DNA of 64,000 nt from positions 434,001-498,000 of the forward strand of contig NZ_JAIWYX010000002.1 of NCBI RefSeq assembly GCF_020251205.1, written 5' to 3'. The translations under genes and the position numbers were made by a program. Below the pieces are notes generated by a model. That model was not told where the DNA came from, did not search any database, and saw nothing but the letters and a program-made list of their open reading frames with translations. Source of the DNA: Arthrobacter sp. M4. GTDB taxonomy: Bacteria; Actinomycetota; Actinomycetes; Actinomycetales; Micrococcaceae. This document shows, piece by piece, positions 44,201 through 52,383 of the stretch (positions are counted from its first letter, which is position 1; each line of letters opens with the position of its first letter).

Positions 44201-44747
44201 GTTCATAGTCTCCGTCGAACGCCTCCACCACCTCGCTGGCTATCTGCCACGACTGGGCTCCCCCCAGCAGAACAACGTCCCGCTCCACGCCGATCCTGAG
44301 CCCATAATCGGAGACGATGCCACTGGCATAGGAGTGGTAAGTGGAGACTTTGGGCTCCAGATCGTCCGCGTCCTCCGCCCAATCCGGGAAATCCTCCGGA
44401 CGTGCGGCAGCTAGTTTCTGAAGTGACGTGAGCTTCGTCCGGATGCGGCTGGCCAGTTCGCCGGCCGCCTTGCGGGTGAAAGTAACCCCTAGGACTTCCT
44501 CCGGCCGGACCCACCCGTTTGCCACCAGCCACACAACGCGATCCGCCATGGTGGCCGTCTTTCCGGAGCCCGCTCCAGCGATCACCAGCCGAGGTGTTAG
44601 CGGTGACGAGATGATGGCGGACTGCTCCGCGGTGGGGCTGTGGCTCTCCCCCAACAGCTCGGCCAGTTCTTCCGGAGTGAACCGGGGCTCTGGAACTCCA
44701 GTTGCGTCGGAACCAAGAACAGCCGGCGCCAGCGTCTGGGACGTCAT
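41205..44747 (-). CDS. adnB: AdnB, helicase-nuclease subunit of the AdnAB double-strand-break resection motor
   Basis: A 1180-residue UvrD-like helicase fused to a RecB-type nuclease. Walker A AGAGSGKT is at 57-64. Motif II is VLLDEFQDTSHAQ and GDPNQSIYGFRGAS is motif III. VHASKGLEWDVVFVPG and VAYTRARHVLW are the late motifs. The C-terminal PD-(D/E)XK domain shows GRIDAVFQNADGGWELVDWKTGR. In mycobacteria AdnB is the lead motor of the AdnAB heterodimer that resects DNA ends. ATG 44747 overlaps the adnA stop by ATGA. Low-complexity inserts (about 615-650) separate helicase subdomains. Confidence 0.93.
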   Translation of the reverse strand: MTSQTLAPAVLGSDATGVPEPRFTPEELAELLGESHSPTAEQSAIISSPLTPRLVIAGAGSGKTATMADRVVWLVANGWVRPEEVLGVTFTRKAAGELASRIRTKLTSLQKLAAARPEDFPDWAEDADDLEPKVSTYHSYASGIVSDYGLRIGVERDVVLLGGAQSWQIASEVVEAFDGDYEHFTAAKSTLVNAVIQLSGECAEHLREPAEVRQWLNERIAEFDALPYVAGAAKNATQSAKDLRGMLRTRASVAEMVARYAEAKRTRGVLDFGDLVALAARIAREVPIAAETERMRYKVVLLDEFQDTSHAQLVLFSRLFGDGHAVTAVGDPNQSIYGFRGASAGQLFHFVHEFPALVEDPRFAGTVFAGTVSSDTADPAGRAAYTVAPTSYLTTAWRNGRNILAAANTIAGPLNESSWREAPAGLKGDHGQPSVPPLQPSPVAVDGTVVVGRFASDQDEAVAIAREAKNHEGRHTMAVLCRRRAQMEPIRREFEAQGIAYEIVGLGGLLDTPEIVDLVSTLKVIADPGRSDALMRLLAGARWRIGPADLMALGDWSRFLAAQRTRRSTPTDTEAQAADRAGVAGGAGDAPSAADAQEAIASDITDNASLVEALDFLPSMGWTSPQGRTLSTTALERLRQLSEELRTLRSFIGDDLTTLLGEVERSMLLDIEVAAKPGVSIHQARRNLDAFHDAAAGFLRTAHRIDIAAFLAWLEAAAAEEGGLDMAPAEPNPEAVQLLTVHASKGLEWDVVFVPGLNAGSFPSSRDSRWSSGSAALPWPLRGDQADLPQWDLDQPDQKGWLDAEKDFKSAVQQHGEAEERRLAYVAYTRARHVLWASSSAWVGSRSGISEMSPFLAELTPLTGNEAVVHPESLDEGSLPQESPLTAETESAVFPYDPLEGPVDPRTGARLRLVPGRRRAMDAAAGSVLAAIHSLTNADPTQQLSDEQVPLDCLRGAAAGWRAEAELLLQRRRRRLDQRDIHLPAHISASLFVELSEDSTRVLSQLRRPVPREPGVNARKGTAFHSWVEEYYGTTGMLDLDEAPGSDAHVDEAYGLDQMVAAFKSSEWAHRAPAFVEVPVETLIGGVVVRGRIDAVFQNADGGWELVDWKTGRKPVGKQLQAKAVQLAVYRLAWSRLMDVPLEDVSAVFYYVADDAVVRPHDLGTAEELEGIVSAALGAP

Positions 44748-47700
44748 TCGGTGACCTGCTTTCCACGTGCACAAAGCGGACATATGTCGGGCAGCCGGCA
44801 GCCTCGCCCGCCGTGGGATCCCTGACCCGGCTGGTGCCGGGCCTCGAAACTTGCAGCGGACATTAGGACAGAAGCCTCTGTGACCAGTTCCAGGGCCCAG
44901 TTGTCCCCCGGGGACAGTGCTTCCTGCTGCTGCACGCCCGGTCCCTTTGCAGAGGTGCCCAATTGGGCAAGGACGGCACCGCCCGGCGTCGACGGTGAAG
45001 CGCCCTGACCGAATGCCCCAAGGAGCACGGCAGCCTGGTACGCACCCAACTGGGGGTGCTGCGCAAGTTCAGCTTTCCCGGGCTGCCTTCGTCCTGTCTT
45101 CAGGTCCACGATCACCAGGCGGCCCTCGGCATCGATCTCCAGGCGGTCGACCTGGCCCCGGAGCACGGCTTGGCGCGCGGCAGCCTCGTTGGACTCGGCA
45201 GTGTCCGCGATGGAGCCTTCGTCCGGGAAAGGCTCGCGTGGTGCGGGACTCGAGGTCGTTTCCCCCGGCGACGGCACGGCCGGAAGGGGAACATCGGGAA
45301 GTCGGACGGCGAAGTCCTGTTCGACGCCGATCAGGCTGCGCCCCTCGCTGCGCATAAGCACAATGTATTGGGCAAGTTTCCTGACCATGGCCTCCGCCCG
45401 ACGAAAATCGAGTTTGCCCTCCCAGGTGTCCTTCATACCGAGCGAAGGCCACCGTCTGAGGAGTTCGGCCACGTATTCAGCCCCCGAGGCCTCCGGAAAG
45501 TCCTGGGCAATACTGTGTACCAAGGTGCCAAGGCTACGGGCAAAGTCGGTGGCAGCCTCACCTCCGGCTGCCTGTACGAACCAGTCGAGGGGGCTTTTGT
45601 GCACGGTCTCCACTTTGGAAGGTGACACAGCAACAGTGCCGCCTGCAGGCACCACCGGCCCCTCGCTGCTCAAGGGCATGAGCCCCCACCAAGACTCCGG
45701 GTGGGCACCAGGAACGGGAGGAACGCTATTGGCCAAAGTGGCAAGTACACGGGCCGCTTCCCGGGATTCCGGCGTGGACTCACCTGAGCCATCTGACTGA
45801 AGATGCGGTTCCTGAACGTGCTGGCGAAGCTCAGCCACCAGGGAACGCAGGGTCATTGGTCTTCCGGCGTGGGTGTATTCCCGGCTGCCCGAATGAGGTT
45901 CGGGAGGAGCCGCGTAATCAAGGAAAGGTGACGGTTGCTGGTCCTCGGAGGATACTGCGGTGCAAATCAAGGTGTTCTTGGCCCGGGAAATCGAAGATGA
46001 GAAGCTGCGCAGCTCATCATGTCTGATATCCCTAATACGGCTAAGCGGCCCACGCTGTTTGGCGAACTCGACGCCGTGCTCCACGGCATCCGCGAACATG
46101 GTGCTGCCCAGCAGTTCCCCACGCAGCCGCGTATTGGGCCACACGCCTTCCTGCAACCCCGCAATAATCACCAGTTCCCACTCGCGGCCGGCGGCGCTGG
46201 CCGGCGTCATGATTTCAACTGCCTCTTCCAGCTGTGCCCGTGCGGCGAGTGTGTCCATGGGAAGCTCCTGGTTCAGGAGGTAGTCGAGGAACTGCTCGGC
46301 ACCAGAGCCGGGAAGTTGGTCCACGAAGCGCTCCGCGGCGTGGAAAAGTGCCATCATCGCATCCAGGTCCCGGTCCGCGCGCGCTCCAGCCGAACCGCCG
46401 TCGAGGGCGAGGTTTCTCCAACGACCAGCAAGTCCGGAAGCATCCCACAAAGCCCAGAGGACGGACTCCGCATTGGCACCAGGACGTTCAAAAGCAGCCC
46501 GGCCGGCTTGGATCATCCGGGCAATGCGCCGGGCTGAGCTGCCCTCGATGCCAAGCGTTGCCAAGGCGCCCGGCGCAAGGAGTGCCTCAACCACGAGGAC
46601 GTCACTGCTGCGCCCGCCCCCGCCAAGGAGTTCTTCCCGGCGCAGGGATTGGCGCAACCTGCGCATCTCAATGGCAGTTGCGCCGCCCAAGCGGGAAGTG
46701 AGTAAGGACACCGCGGTCTCCGCGGTCAGCGACGATGGGTCGAAGACTACGCCCAACAAATCCAAGAGCGGGCGGACTGCCACCTCGTCCCTGACTGCGG
46801 TGTCCGCCACTGGGACGCGCACGGGAATGCTCTGGCCTTCTAGGTACCTCTGGAGCTGGGCCAGTTGCCCGCCGTTTCGGACGATCACGGCGATATCGGA
46901 TAGGCCGAGGCCGCCTTTGAGGTGCGCTTCGAGGATGCGTTGTGCGACGTAGCGGAGTTCGTGCATGGGCGACGGGAAAACATGGCCCTCAACTGACCCC
47001 TCCGCCGCGGCAGGCTGCCCTTCGGAGCCCACGGAGCCTTGATCCAAGCGCCGTGACATGACTGAACCGTTCCTCTGTGGAATCCGGCCTGCCACGGCGA
47101 GCCACGCCTGTGCGACGGCGTCGGAGAGTCTGTGGGAACGGGCAAGGGGCATGACCCGTGGTCTTGTCACGGCACGGGTATGTTCCCCCGGCGCTGCGGC
47201 AATGAGGGCTCCCTCGTTCTGTGCCCCTGGATGGTGTTGGTTCGAGAGGAGTCGCGGCAAATCGGCTACAAGGTCCGGCCGTGCGCCCCTGAACCCCTGA
47301 ACCACCGAATCCGGGCAAGCGGTGACAATGCAATCCTTGCCGGACGCAACGTCAGCCAAGAGCTCAAAAACTGCGGGGTTGGCCTCCTGGATGTCATCCA
47401 CAAGAATCAGTTCAAGGCGATCCCGCTCAGCCTCCAGGAATTCCGGAGCATCCTGGAAGATGTGCCTCGCCGCAGTGATGATGCCTGCCGGATCAAAGGC
47501 TTCCGGCATCCGGAGATCCAAAACGTCGCGATATTCCGCAAACAACGCCGCGGCAGGATGCCACTCGGGCCTTTGGCACTGGGACGCGAGCCACCGAAGG
47601 TCTTGGGCCGTCCGGCCGCTTTCGGTGATGCGATCGAAGAGTTCGCGCACTTCCTGCCGAAATCCCCTGGTGCCCAACGCGGCAGAAAAGTCCGCTGGCC

Positions 47701-48217
47701 ACGGCAGCGATCGTCCTGGCGCGACGTGACCCTCCAGCAGTTCCTTAATAATCAGGTCCTGCTCGGGACCTGACAGCAGTTTGGGCTGGCGGGCGAGCGG
47801 AAGTATCCCCTCAGCTTTGGCGCGCCGAATCAGGTCGAAAGCATATGAGGCCCAGGTGCGGGCCGGCGTCGTACTTAATGTCCGCCCTAGCCGCACGGTG
47901 AAAGCGTCCCGCATGGCGGCAGCGGCAAGGCGCCCAGGTGCCAGGAAAAGGACCCGTCCGGGATCGACTCCATCGCGTTCCACACGACGAACAGCGGCCT
48001 CAACAAGCAGGGTGGATTTACCGGTGCCTGGCGCCCCGGGGACGATGATGGGCCCGGAACCGCGGGCTAGACGTGCGACTGCGTTCTGGTCCGCCGTGAG
48101 GACGGGTATTCCACGCTGGGACTGCACAGGAGGGAGGAGGCGAAGCGTCCGCTGGGCGGCATCTGCAGGGTTGGCTTCTGTGTCCGTCTTTTCTTGGGCA
48201 GTCTCGGCTGGAATCAC
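44744..48217 (-). CDS. adnA: AdnA, helicase-nuclease subunit of the AdnAB complex
   Basis: A 1157-residue partner of AdnB. Walker A GAPGTGKS is at 61-68. Motif II reads LILVDDIQEAN rather than DExQD, suggesting a weaker ATPase. The nuclease domain shows GQVDRLEIDAEGRLVIVDLKTGRR. The C-terminus ends with GCRLPDICPLCARGKQ, a cysteine cluster like the Fe-S ligands of AddB/AdnA nucleases. It starts with GTG overlapping the upstream ATL stop (GTGA). It probably initiates homologous recombination at double-strand breaks with AdnB. Confidence 0.93.
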   Translation of the reverse strand: MIPAETAQEKTDTEANPADAAQRTLRLLPPVQSQRGIPVLTADQNAVARLARGSGPIIVPGAPGTGKSTLLVEAAVRRVERDGVDPGRVLFLAPGRLAAAAMRDAFTVRLGRTLSTTPARTWASYAFDLIRRAKAEGILPLARQPKLLSGPEQDLIIKELLEGHVAPGRSLPWPADFSAALGTRGFRQEVRELFDRITESGRTAQDLRWLASQCQRPEWHPAAALFAEYRDVLDLRMPEAFDPAGIITAARHIFQDAPEFLEAERDRLELILVDDIQEANPAVFELLADVASGKDCIVTACPDSVVQGFRGARPDLVADLPRLLSNQHHPGAQNEGALIAAAPGEHTRAVTRPRVMPLARSHRLSDAVAQAWLAVAGRIPQRNGSVMSRRLDQGSVGSEGQPAAAEGSVEGHVFPSPMHELRYVAQRILEAHLKGGLGLSDIAVIVRNGGQLAQLQRYLEGQSIPVRVPVADTAVRDEVAVRPLLDLLGVVFDPSSLTAETAVSLLTSRLGGATAIEMRRLRQSLRREELLGGGGRSSDVLVVEALLAPGALATLGIEGSSARRIARMIQAGRAAFERPGANAESVLWALWDASGLAGRWRNLALDGGSAGARADRDLDAMMALFHAAERFVDQLPGSGAEQFLDYLLNQELPMDTLAARAQLEEAVEIMTPASAAGREWELVIIAGLQEGVWPNTRLRGELLGSTMFADAVEHGVEFAKQRGPLSRIRDIRHDELRSFSSSISRAKNTLICTAVSSEDQQPSPFLDYAAPPEPHSGSREYTHAGRPMTLRSLVAELRQHVQEPHLQSDGSGESTPESREAARVLATLANSVPPVPGAHPESWWGLMPLSSEGPVVPAGGTVAVSPSKVETVHKSPLDWFVQAAGGEAATDFARSLGTLVHSIAQDFPEASGAEYVAELLRRWPSLGMKDTWEGKLDFRRAEAMVRKLAQYIVLMRSEGRSLIGVEQDFAVRLPDVPLPAVPSPGETTSSPAPREPFPDEGSIADTAESNEAAARQAVLRGQVDRLEIDAEGRLVIVDLKTGRRQPGKAELAQHPQLGAYQAAVLLGAFGQGASPSTPGGAVLAQLGTSAKGPGVQQQEALSPGDNWALELVTEASVLMSAASFEARHQPGQGSHGGRGCRLPDICPLCARGKQVTE

Positions 48218-48630
48218 ACAGACATTCCATCATCGGCCACTGACAATCTATGGAGGTGACGCTCCAACTGGTCGGAAATCACATCGATGACATCGAAATC
48301 ACCCTCGGTGGGCGCCCAGCGGGCCTTGCCCAGGTCCACCCGCCAGCGGCCTTCGCCTGTGCGCAGGAACCGCTCATGGTCGCCGCGTAATGGCGTGTGC
48401 TCAGTGACGTAATGACGCAGTGCCTCGGGCTCATGACCCGGCGGGGCCTCGCCACTGGCCTTCAGGACCCGCCACCACGGCACTCCACTGCCGTAGCGGC
48501 TCATGACAGCACCAACCTGCCTCGGTCCCCCGGCGCCGAGCAATTCAGCAACGTCGCCGTAGGACACTGCTGTGCCTGGCGGTATGAGGTCGACGACGCC
48601 TAGGACCGCTGTGACGTACTCCATCCTCAT
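48214..48630 (-). CDS. Alkyltransferase-like protein (ATL), MGMT-type DNA-binding domain
   Basis: A 138-residue protein with the MGMT C-terminal fold: AVLGVVDLIPPGTAVSYGDVAELLGAGGPRQVGAVMSRYGSG, including the recognition helix. The active-site motif PCHRV of true methyltransferases reads PWWRV here, so Trp replaces the acceptor Cys and it cannot dealkylate DNA. ATL proteins flip O6-alkylguanine and hand it to nucleotide excision repair. The C-terminal extension of about 45 residues is specific to this group. It heads the adnA-adnB transcript (GTGA overlap) and is the counterpart of Rv3204. Confidence 0.9.
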   Translation of the reverse strand: MRMEYVTAVLGVVDLIPPGTAVSYGDVAELLGAGGPRQVGAVMSRYGSGVPWWRVLKASGEAPPGHEPEALRHYVTEHTPLRGDHERFLRTGEGRWRVDLGKARWAPTEGDFDVIDVISDQLERHLHRLSVADDGMSV

Positions 48631-48704
48631 GTGGACCAGCCTAGTCTTGCGCCACGCTGGGCCGGCATCCCGGAAGTGTCGGGCCCCGCCGGTAGCGTGA
48701 CAGC

Positions 48705-49412
48705 ATGAGCACCTGGAATTCCCTCCCCCGAGCCGCCTTCGACCTGGAAACGACGGGACGCAACTCCCGCTCAGCGAGGATCGTCACAGCGTCCATATCG
48801 GTCGTTGACCACTTCGGGGAGATTGTCACGGAGCACGAATGGCTCGCCGATCCGGGTGTGGAGATTCCCGCTGAAGCAAGCGAGGTCCACGGGATCACCA
48901 CTGAAAAGGCCCGCAGTGAGGGGCGGCCGGCCGCGGAGGTCACGCGGGAAGTCGCCACGGTGCTCCAGGGACTGTTCGACGACGGCGTGCCGGTTATTGC
49001 ATTCAACGCCAGTTATGACTTCACGGTCCTGGCGGCGGAATCTGCGCGTTACGGTGTCCCGCAGCTCACAAGGTTTCCGGTCCTGGACCCGTACATCATG
49101 AACAAGCAGGTGGACCGCTATCGCAAAGGCAAGCGGACGCTCACGGCACTATGCGAGGAGTATGGGGTCACACTGGACAATGCCCACACCTCCGCTGCTG
49201 ACGCCCTGGCCACGTTGCGTGTCCTCGATGCCATGGCTGGCCGCTTCCCGACCCTGCACATGCCGGCGTCCAAGTTGCACCAACTACAGGTCGACTGGGC
49301 GGCAGCACAAGCCGCGGACTTCCAGGCATATCTGCGGCGCTCCAAACCAACGGCGGTCATTGAAGGTGATTGGCCCGTCCTTCCGCCCGAGGAAGTTCGA
49401 GGCGAGTTCTGA
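48705..49412 (+). CDS. DnaQ-like 3'-5' exonuclease (DEDDh family)
   Basis: A 235-residue protein. Exo I is AAFDLETTG (Asp13/Glu15). Exo II is IAFNASYDFTVLAAE with a catalytic Asp. Exo III is AHTSAADALATLRVL with the proton-acceptor His and the last Asp. VHGITTEKA is also typical. It lacks other domains, so it may serve DNA repair, proofreading or RNA turnover. It diverges from the ATL gene with a 74-bp spacer. Confidence 0.9.
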   Translation: MSTWNSLPRAAFDLETTGRNSRSARIVTASISVVDHFGEIVTEHEWLADPGVEIPAEASEVHGITTEKARSEGRPAAEVTREVATVLQGLFDDGVPVIAFNASYDFTVLAAESARYGVPQLTRFPVLDPYIMNKQVDRYRKGKRTLTALCEEYGVTLDNAHTSAADALATLRVLDAMAGRFPTLHMPASKLHQLQVDWAAAQAADFQAYLRRSKPTAVIEGDWPVLPPEEVRGEF

Positions 49413-49821
49413 GGGTTCATTCAGCCACGGTGCAGCCGGTCGTCACAAAACCCAAACCGTGATGAGGCTCACAAATGACCCCATTCGCGGTTTGACGATG
49501 GCACACATATGACAAGAGTGCGACATATTTCACATTCCCTGCGGCCTTCGAGGCCCTCGGATCAATCAAGCAGTCGTTCTTGAAGAAGACTGATTGAGAT
49601 CATATTAGTTCCCGTGATGGCCGCAGGAGCGAAGATTGTTCGGATTTTAGGCAACCATCGCCTCCTTTCTTCGTCTCACAGGGCTCCGAGAGCCTAGTGA
49701 GATGATTAAGTTTTGCGGGCGGGGCCTGCTATGGCGCCACACGTATCGCCCGCAAGCCCGGCGCACCCGCCGAATCTTTGAGCTTCAAAGAACTTGTAAC
49801 CCCAATGAAAGTGATTGCTTG
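49413..49821. other. 409-bp region with a structured 5' leader
   Basis: It lies between the exonuclease gene and the amino-acid binding-protein gene. Beyond the promoter at 49580 it contains two hairpins in the predicted leader. Hairpin 1 is TCTCAC/GTGAGA (49674-49679, 49697-49702) with inner GGCTC/GAGCC (49682-49686, 49690-49694). Hairpin 2 is TTGCGGGCG/CGCCCGCAA (49713-49721, 49747-49755). It does not match a riboswitch class I recognise. The first 150 bp are locally A/T-richer than surrounding genes. Confidence 0.55.
49580..49608 (+). promoter_or_regulatory. Probable promoter of the amino-acid ABC operon
   Basis: TTGAAG (49580-49585) and TATTAG (49603-49608) are separated by exactly 17 bp. 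Transcription would start near 49615 and give a 5' leader of about 207 nt before the binding-protein ATG at 49822. Confidence 0.55.
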
Positions 49822-50769
49822 ATGAAAATCAAAGCCTTGAAGTGGCTTTCCACTGTCCCAGTGGCAATCGCCCTGGCCACCACCCTAGTGGCCTGCGGCG
49901 GCGCATCCCAGCCCAGTGGCACTCCGACGGATGCCTTGGCAGGCAGTGACAAGCAGACACTGGACAAGTACACCACCAAGGACGTCACTCCCCTCGACAA
50001 GATCGACAAGACCAAGCTGGGCCTGATCACCCCCGGCACCATCAAGGTGGGCACCCTTTCTGACGCTCCGCCGAACATCTTTATCGACAAAGACGGCAAC
50101 TTCACCGGCTACGACAACGAGCTCCTCAAGGCCATGGCGGCCAAGCTTGGCCTGAAGGTGGAGTTCGTATCCACGAAGTTCCAGAGCCTGCTTGCCCAGG
50201 TCAAGACCAAGCAGTTCGATGTGGGATCCTCCTCGATCTCCACCACCGACGCACGCCGGGACACCGTGGCGTTCACCAACGGCTACGACTTCGGGTACAT
50301 GGCCATCGTTGCCAAGGAGGGTGCGAAGGTGAAGACCTTCGACGACCTCAAGCAGGGCGTGCGGATCGGCGTGGTCCAGGGCACGGTCCAGGATGACTTC
50401 GTGACCAACACGCTCAAGCTTGAACCCGTCCGCTTCCCGGACTACAACACTGTTTACGCCAACGTGAAGAGCGGCCAGGTGGATGTTTGGGTTGCACCGT
50501 CACAGCAGGCTGAGGGCCAGGTCAAGCAGGGCGACGGCACCACCATCGCCCAGAAGAAGGTCAACACCCAGAACTTCACGGCCTACGCGGTGGCCAAGGA
50601 GAACCAGCCCCTCAACGACGCACTGAACGCTGCGCTCGACGCTGTTGTCGCTGACGGCACTTGGGGCAAGCTCACTGCTCAGTGGTACGCGGACCGCCCG
50701 ACCATCAAGGAACAGACTCCAGAGGGTTGGAAGCCGGGCAGCAAGGCCGTCCAGGTTCCCACCAAGTAA
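49822..50769 (+). CDS. Polar amino-acid ABC transporter substrate-binding lipoprotein (SBP family 3)
   Basis: A 315-residue lipoprotein. The signal peptide ends LVACGG with lipidated Cys25. The mature domain starts GTIKVGTLSDAPPNIFIDKDGNFTGYDNELLKAMAAKLGLKVEFV, the SBP_bac_3 hallmark, with FQSLLAQVKTKQFDVGSSSISTTDARR and QGVRIGVVQGTVQDDF following. GSSSIST and R in DARRD fit amino-acid carboxylate binding. The ligand cannot be told from sequence. ATG 49822 lacks a strong ribosome site. The permease gene follows 18 bp downstream. Confidence 0.92.
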   Translation: MKIKALKWLSTVPVAIALATTLVACGGASQPSGTPTDALAGSDKQTLDKYTTKDVTPLDKIDKTKLGLITPGTIKVGTLSDAPPNIFIDKDGNFTGYDNELLKAMAAKLGLKVEFVSTKFQSLLAQVKTKQFDVGSSSISTTDARRDTVAFTNGYDFGYMAIVAKEGAKVKTFDDLKQGVRIGVVQGTVQDDFVTNTLKLEPVRFPDYNTVYANVKSGQVDVWVAPSQQAEGQVKQGDGTTIAQKKVNTQNFTAYAVAKENQPLNDALNAALDAVVADGTWGKLTAQWYADRPTIKEQTPEGWKPGSKAVQVPTK

Positions 50770-50787
50770 TCGACTGACAGGCGCCAC

Positions 50788-51564
50788 ATGGATTACCTGA
50801 ACAAGCTCGGCGAGACCTTCTTCAATTGGAAGGTCATCGGCGAAGTGCTGCCTTCGATGTTCGCAGTCGGCCTGCCCAACACCCTGGTTCTGGCCGTGGT
50901 CTCGGGAATCATTGGGACCGCGCTCGGCATGGTGCTGGCACTCATGGGCATCGCGCGGAATCCAGTGGCGCGGTGGATCGCCCGGATCTACACGGACGTG
51001 TTCCGTGGGCTTCCCGCAATCCTCACGATCTTGGTGATCGGGCTGGGCTTCGGACCGATAGTTCGCGAAATGACCGGTGTGACCAGCCCGTATCCCATGG
51101 GCATCGCAGCTCTGTCACTGATCTCGTCGGCCTATATCGGGGAGATCTTCCGGTCCGGCATCCAGAGCGTGGACAAGGGCCAGCTGGAGGCGTCGCGCGC
51201 ACTCGGCTTCGGCTATGGTCCCTCGATGCGGCTTATCGTCGTACCGCAGGGTGTCCGCCGCGTGCTTCCGGCGCTCGTGAACCAGTTCATTGCACTTATC
51301 AAGGAGTCTTCGCTCGTCTTCACCCTGGGCCTCTTGGCTTCCGAGCGTGAACTCTTCCAGATTGGACAGGATGCCGCTGCGCGCAGCGGCAACCTCTCCG
51401 GATACGTCGCAGCGGGCATCTTCTACCTGGCGATGACCATCCCGCTGACGCACTTCGTGAACTGGATTGACGCACGACTGCGCACTGGCCGCGCCCAGAG
51501 CCGCGCTGAGAAGAAGGAACCGGACGACGCCGCTGCCGTCGTCGGGAAGGGAGCCCACGTATGA
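50788..51564 (+). CDS. Polar amino-acid ABC transporter permease (HisM/GlnP family)
   Basis: A 258-residue permease with about five membrane segments, starting [33 protein letters not shown]. The coupling motif [45 protein letters not shown] is clear. A single permease gene suggests a homodimeric channel. Its last codons overlap the ATPase start (ATGA). Confidence 0.94.
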   Translation: MDYLNKLGETFFNWKVIGEVLPSMFAVGLPNTLVLAVVSGIIGTALGMVLALMGIARNPVARWIARIYTDVFRGLPAILTILVIGLGFGPIVREMTGVTSPYPMGIAALSLISSAYIGEIFRSGIQSVDKGQLEASRALGFGYGPSMRLIVVPQGVRRVLPALVNQFIALIKESSLVFTLGLLASERELFQIGQDAAARSGNLSGYVAAGIFYLAMTIPLTHFVNWIDARLRTGRAQSRAEKKEPDDAAAVVGKGAHV

Positions 51565-52298
51565 CTCACTTTGCTTCAGGTTCTCTCGAGGCGAAGGACG
51601 TACACCTCGCTTTCGGGAGCAACAAGGTACTCCGTGGCATCGACTTGAAAGTCGCTGCCGGCACCACGGCTTCGGTGATCGGGCCCTCCGGTTCAGGCAA
51701 GTCGACGCTTTTGCGCGTTATGAACCGCCTCATCGAGCCCGACGCCGGGGACATCCTGCTGGATGGCAAGTCCGTCCTGAAGGACAACCCTGACGAGCTC
51801 CGCAGGAGGATCGGCATGGTCTTCCAGCAGTTCAACCTGTTTCCCCACAAGAGCGTCGGAGAGAACGTCGCGTTCGCGCTGCGCAAGCTCCGGAAGCTCC
51901 CCAAGGAACAAGCACGGGCTGAGGCCCTAGAGCAGCTGGACCTGGTGGGACTGAGGCACAAGGCCGATGTTAGGCCTGCCACTCTATCCGGCGGTCAGCA
52001 GCAGCGTGTTGCCATCGCCCGGGCCTTGGCCATGAAGCCCGAGGTCATGTTCTTCGACGAGGCCACCTCAGCCTTGGACCCGGAGCTGGTCAAGGGCATT
52101 TTGGCGCTCATGGCTGACCTCGCCAAGGGGGGCATGACCATGGTGGTGGTCACGCACGAGATGGGATTCTCCAGGAATGTGTCGGACAACGTCACGTTCA
52201 TGGATGCAGGGGTTGTGGTGGAGTCAGGGCCGCCGGAACAGGTGTTCTCCGACCCGCGAACAGACCGCCTCAAGGGCTTCCTCTCGGACGTTCTCTAG
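51561..52298 (+). CDS. Polar amino-acid ABC transporter ATPase (GlnQ/HisP family)
   Basis: A 245-residue ATPase. Walker [11 protein letters not shown]-loop [17 protein letters not shown], signature [15 protein letters not shown] and Walker [13 protein letters not shown] are intact. H-loop [17 protein letters not shown] follows. It completes a three-gene importer with the upstream lipoprotein and permease; a terminator lies 27 bp after its stop. Confidence 0.95.
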   Translation: MTHFASGSLEAKDVHLAFGSNKVLRGIDLKVAAGTTASVIGPSGSGKSTLLRVMNRLIEPDAGDILLDGKSVLKDNPDELRRRIGMVFQQFNLFPHKSVGENVAFALRKLRKLPKEQARAEALEQLDLVGLRHKADVRPATLSGGQQQRVAIARALAMKPEVMFFDEATSALDPELVKGILALMADLAKGGMTMVVVTHEMGFSRNVSDNVTFMDAGVVVESGPPEQVFSDPRTDRLKGFLSDVL

Positions 52299-52325
52299 CG
52301 TGGCCTGAAAACTGCAGCTAAAGCT

Positions 52326-52360
52326 ACGGAGTCCTCCAGCCATTGGCCGAAGGACTCCGT
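52326..52360. terminator. Terminator between the amino-acid ABC operon and hemL
   Basis: ACGGAGTCCT (52326-52335) pairs with 52351-52360 around a 15-nt loop, and TGCTTTT follows on the plus strand. As the haem operon ends from the other side at 52384, it probably stops both transcripts. Confidence 0.8.
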
Positions 52361-52383
52361 TGCTTTTAACCGCCGACGCGGCC

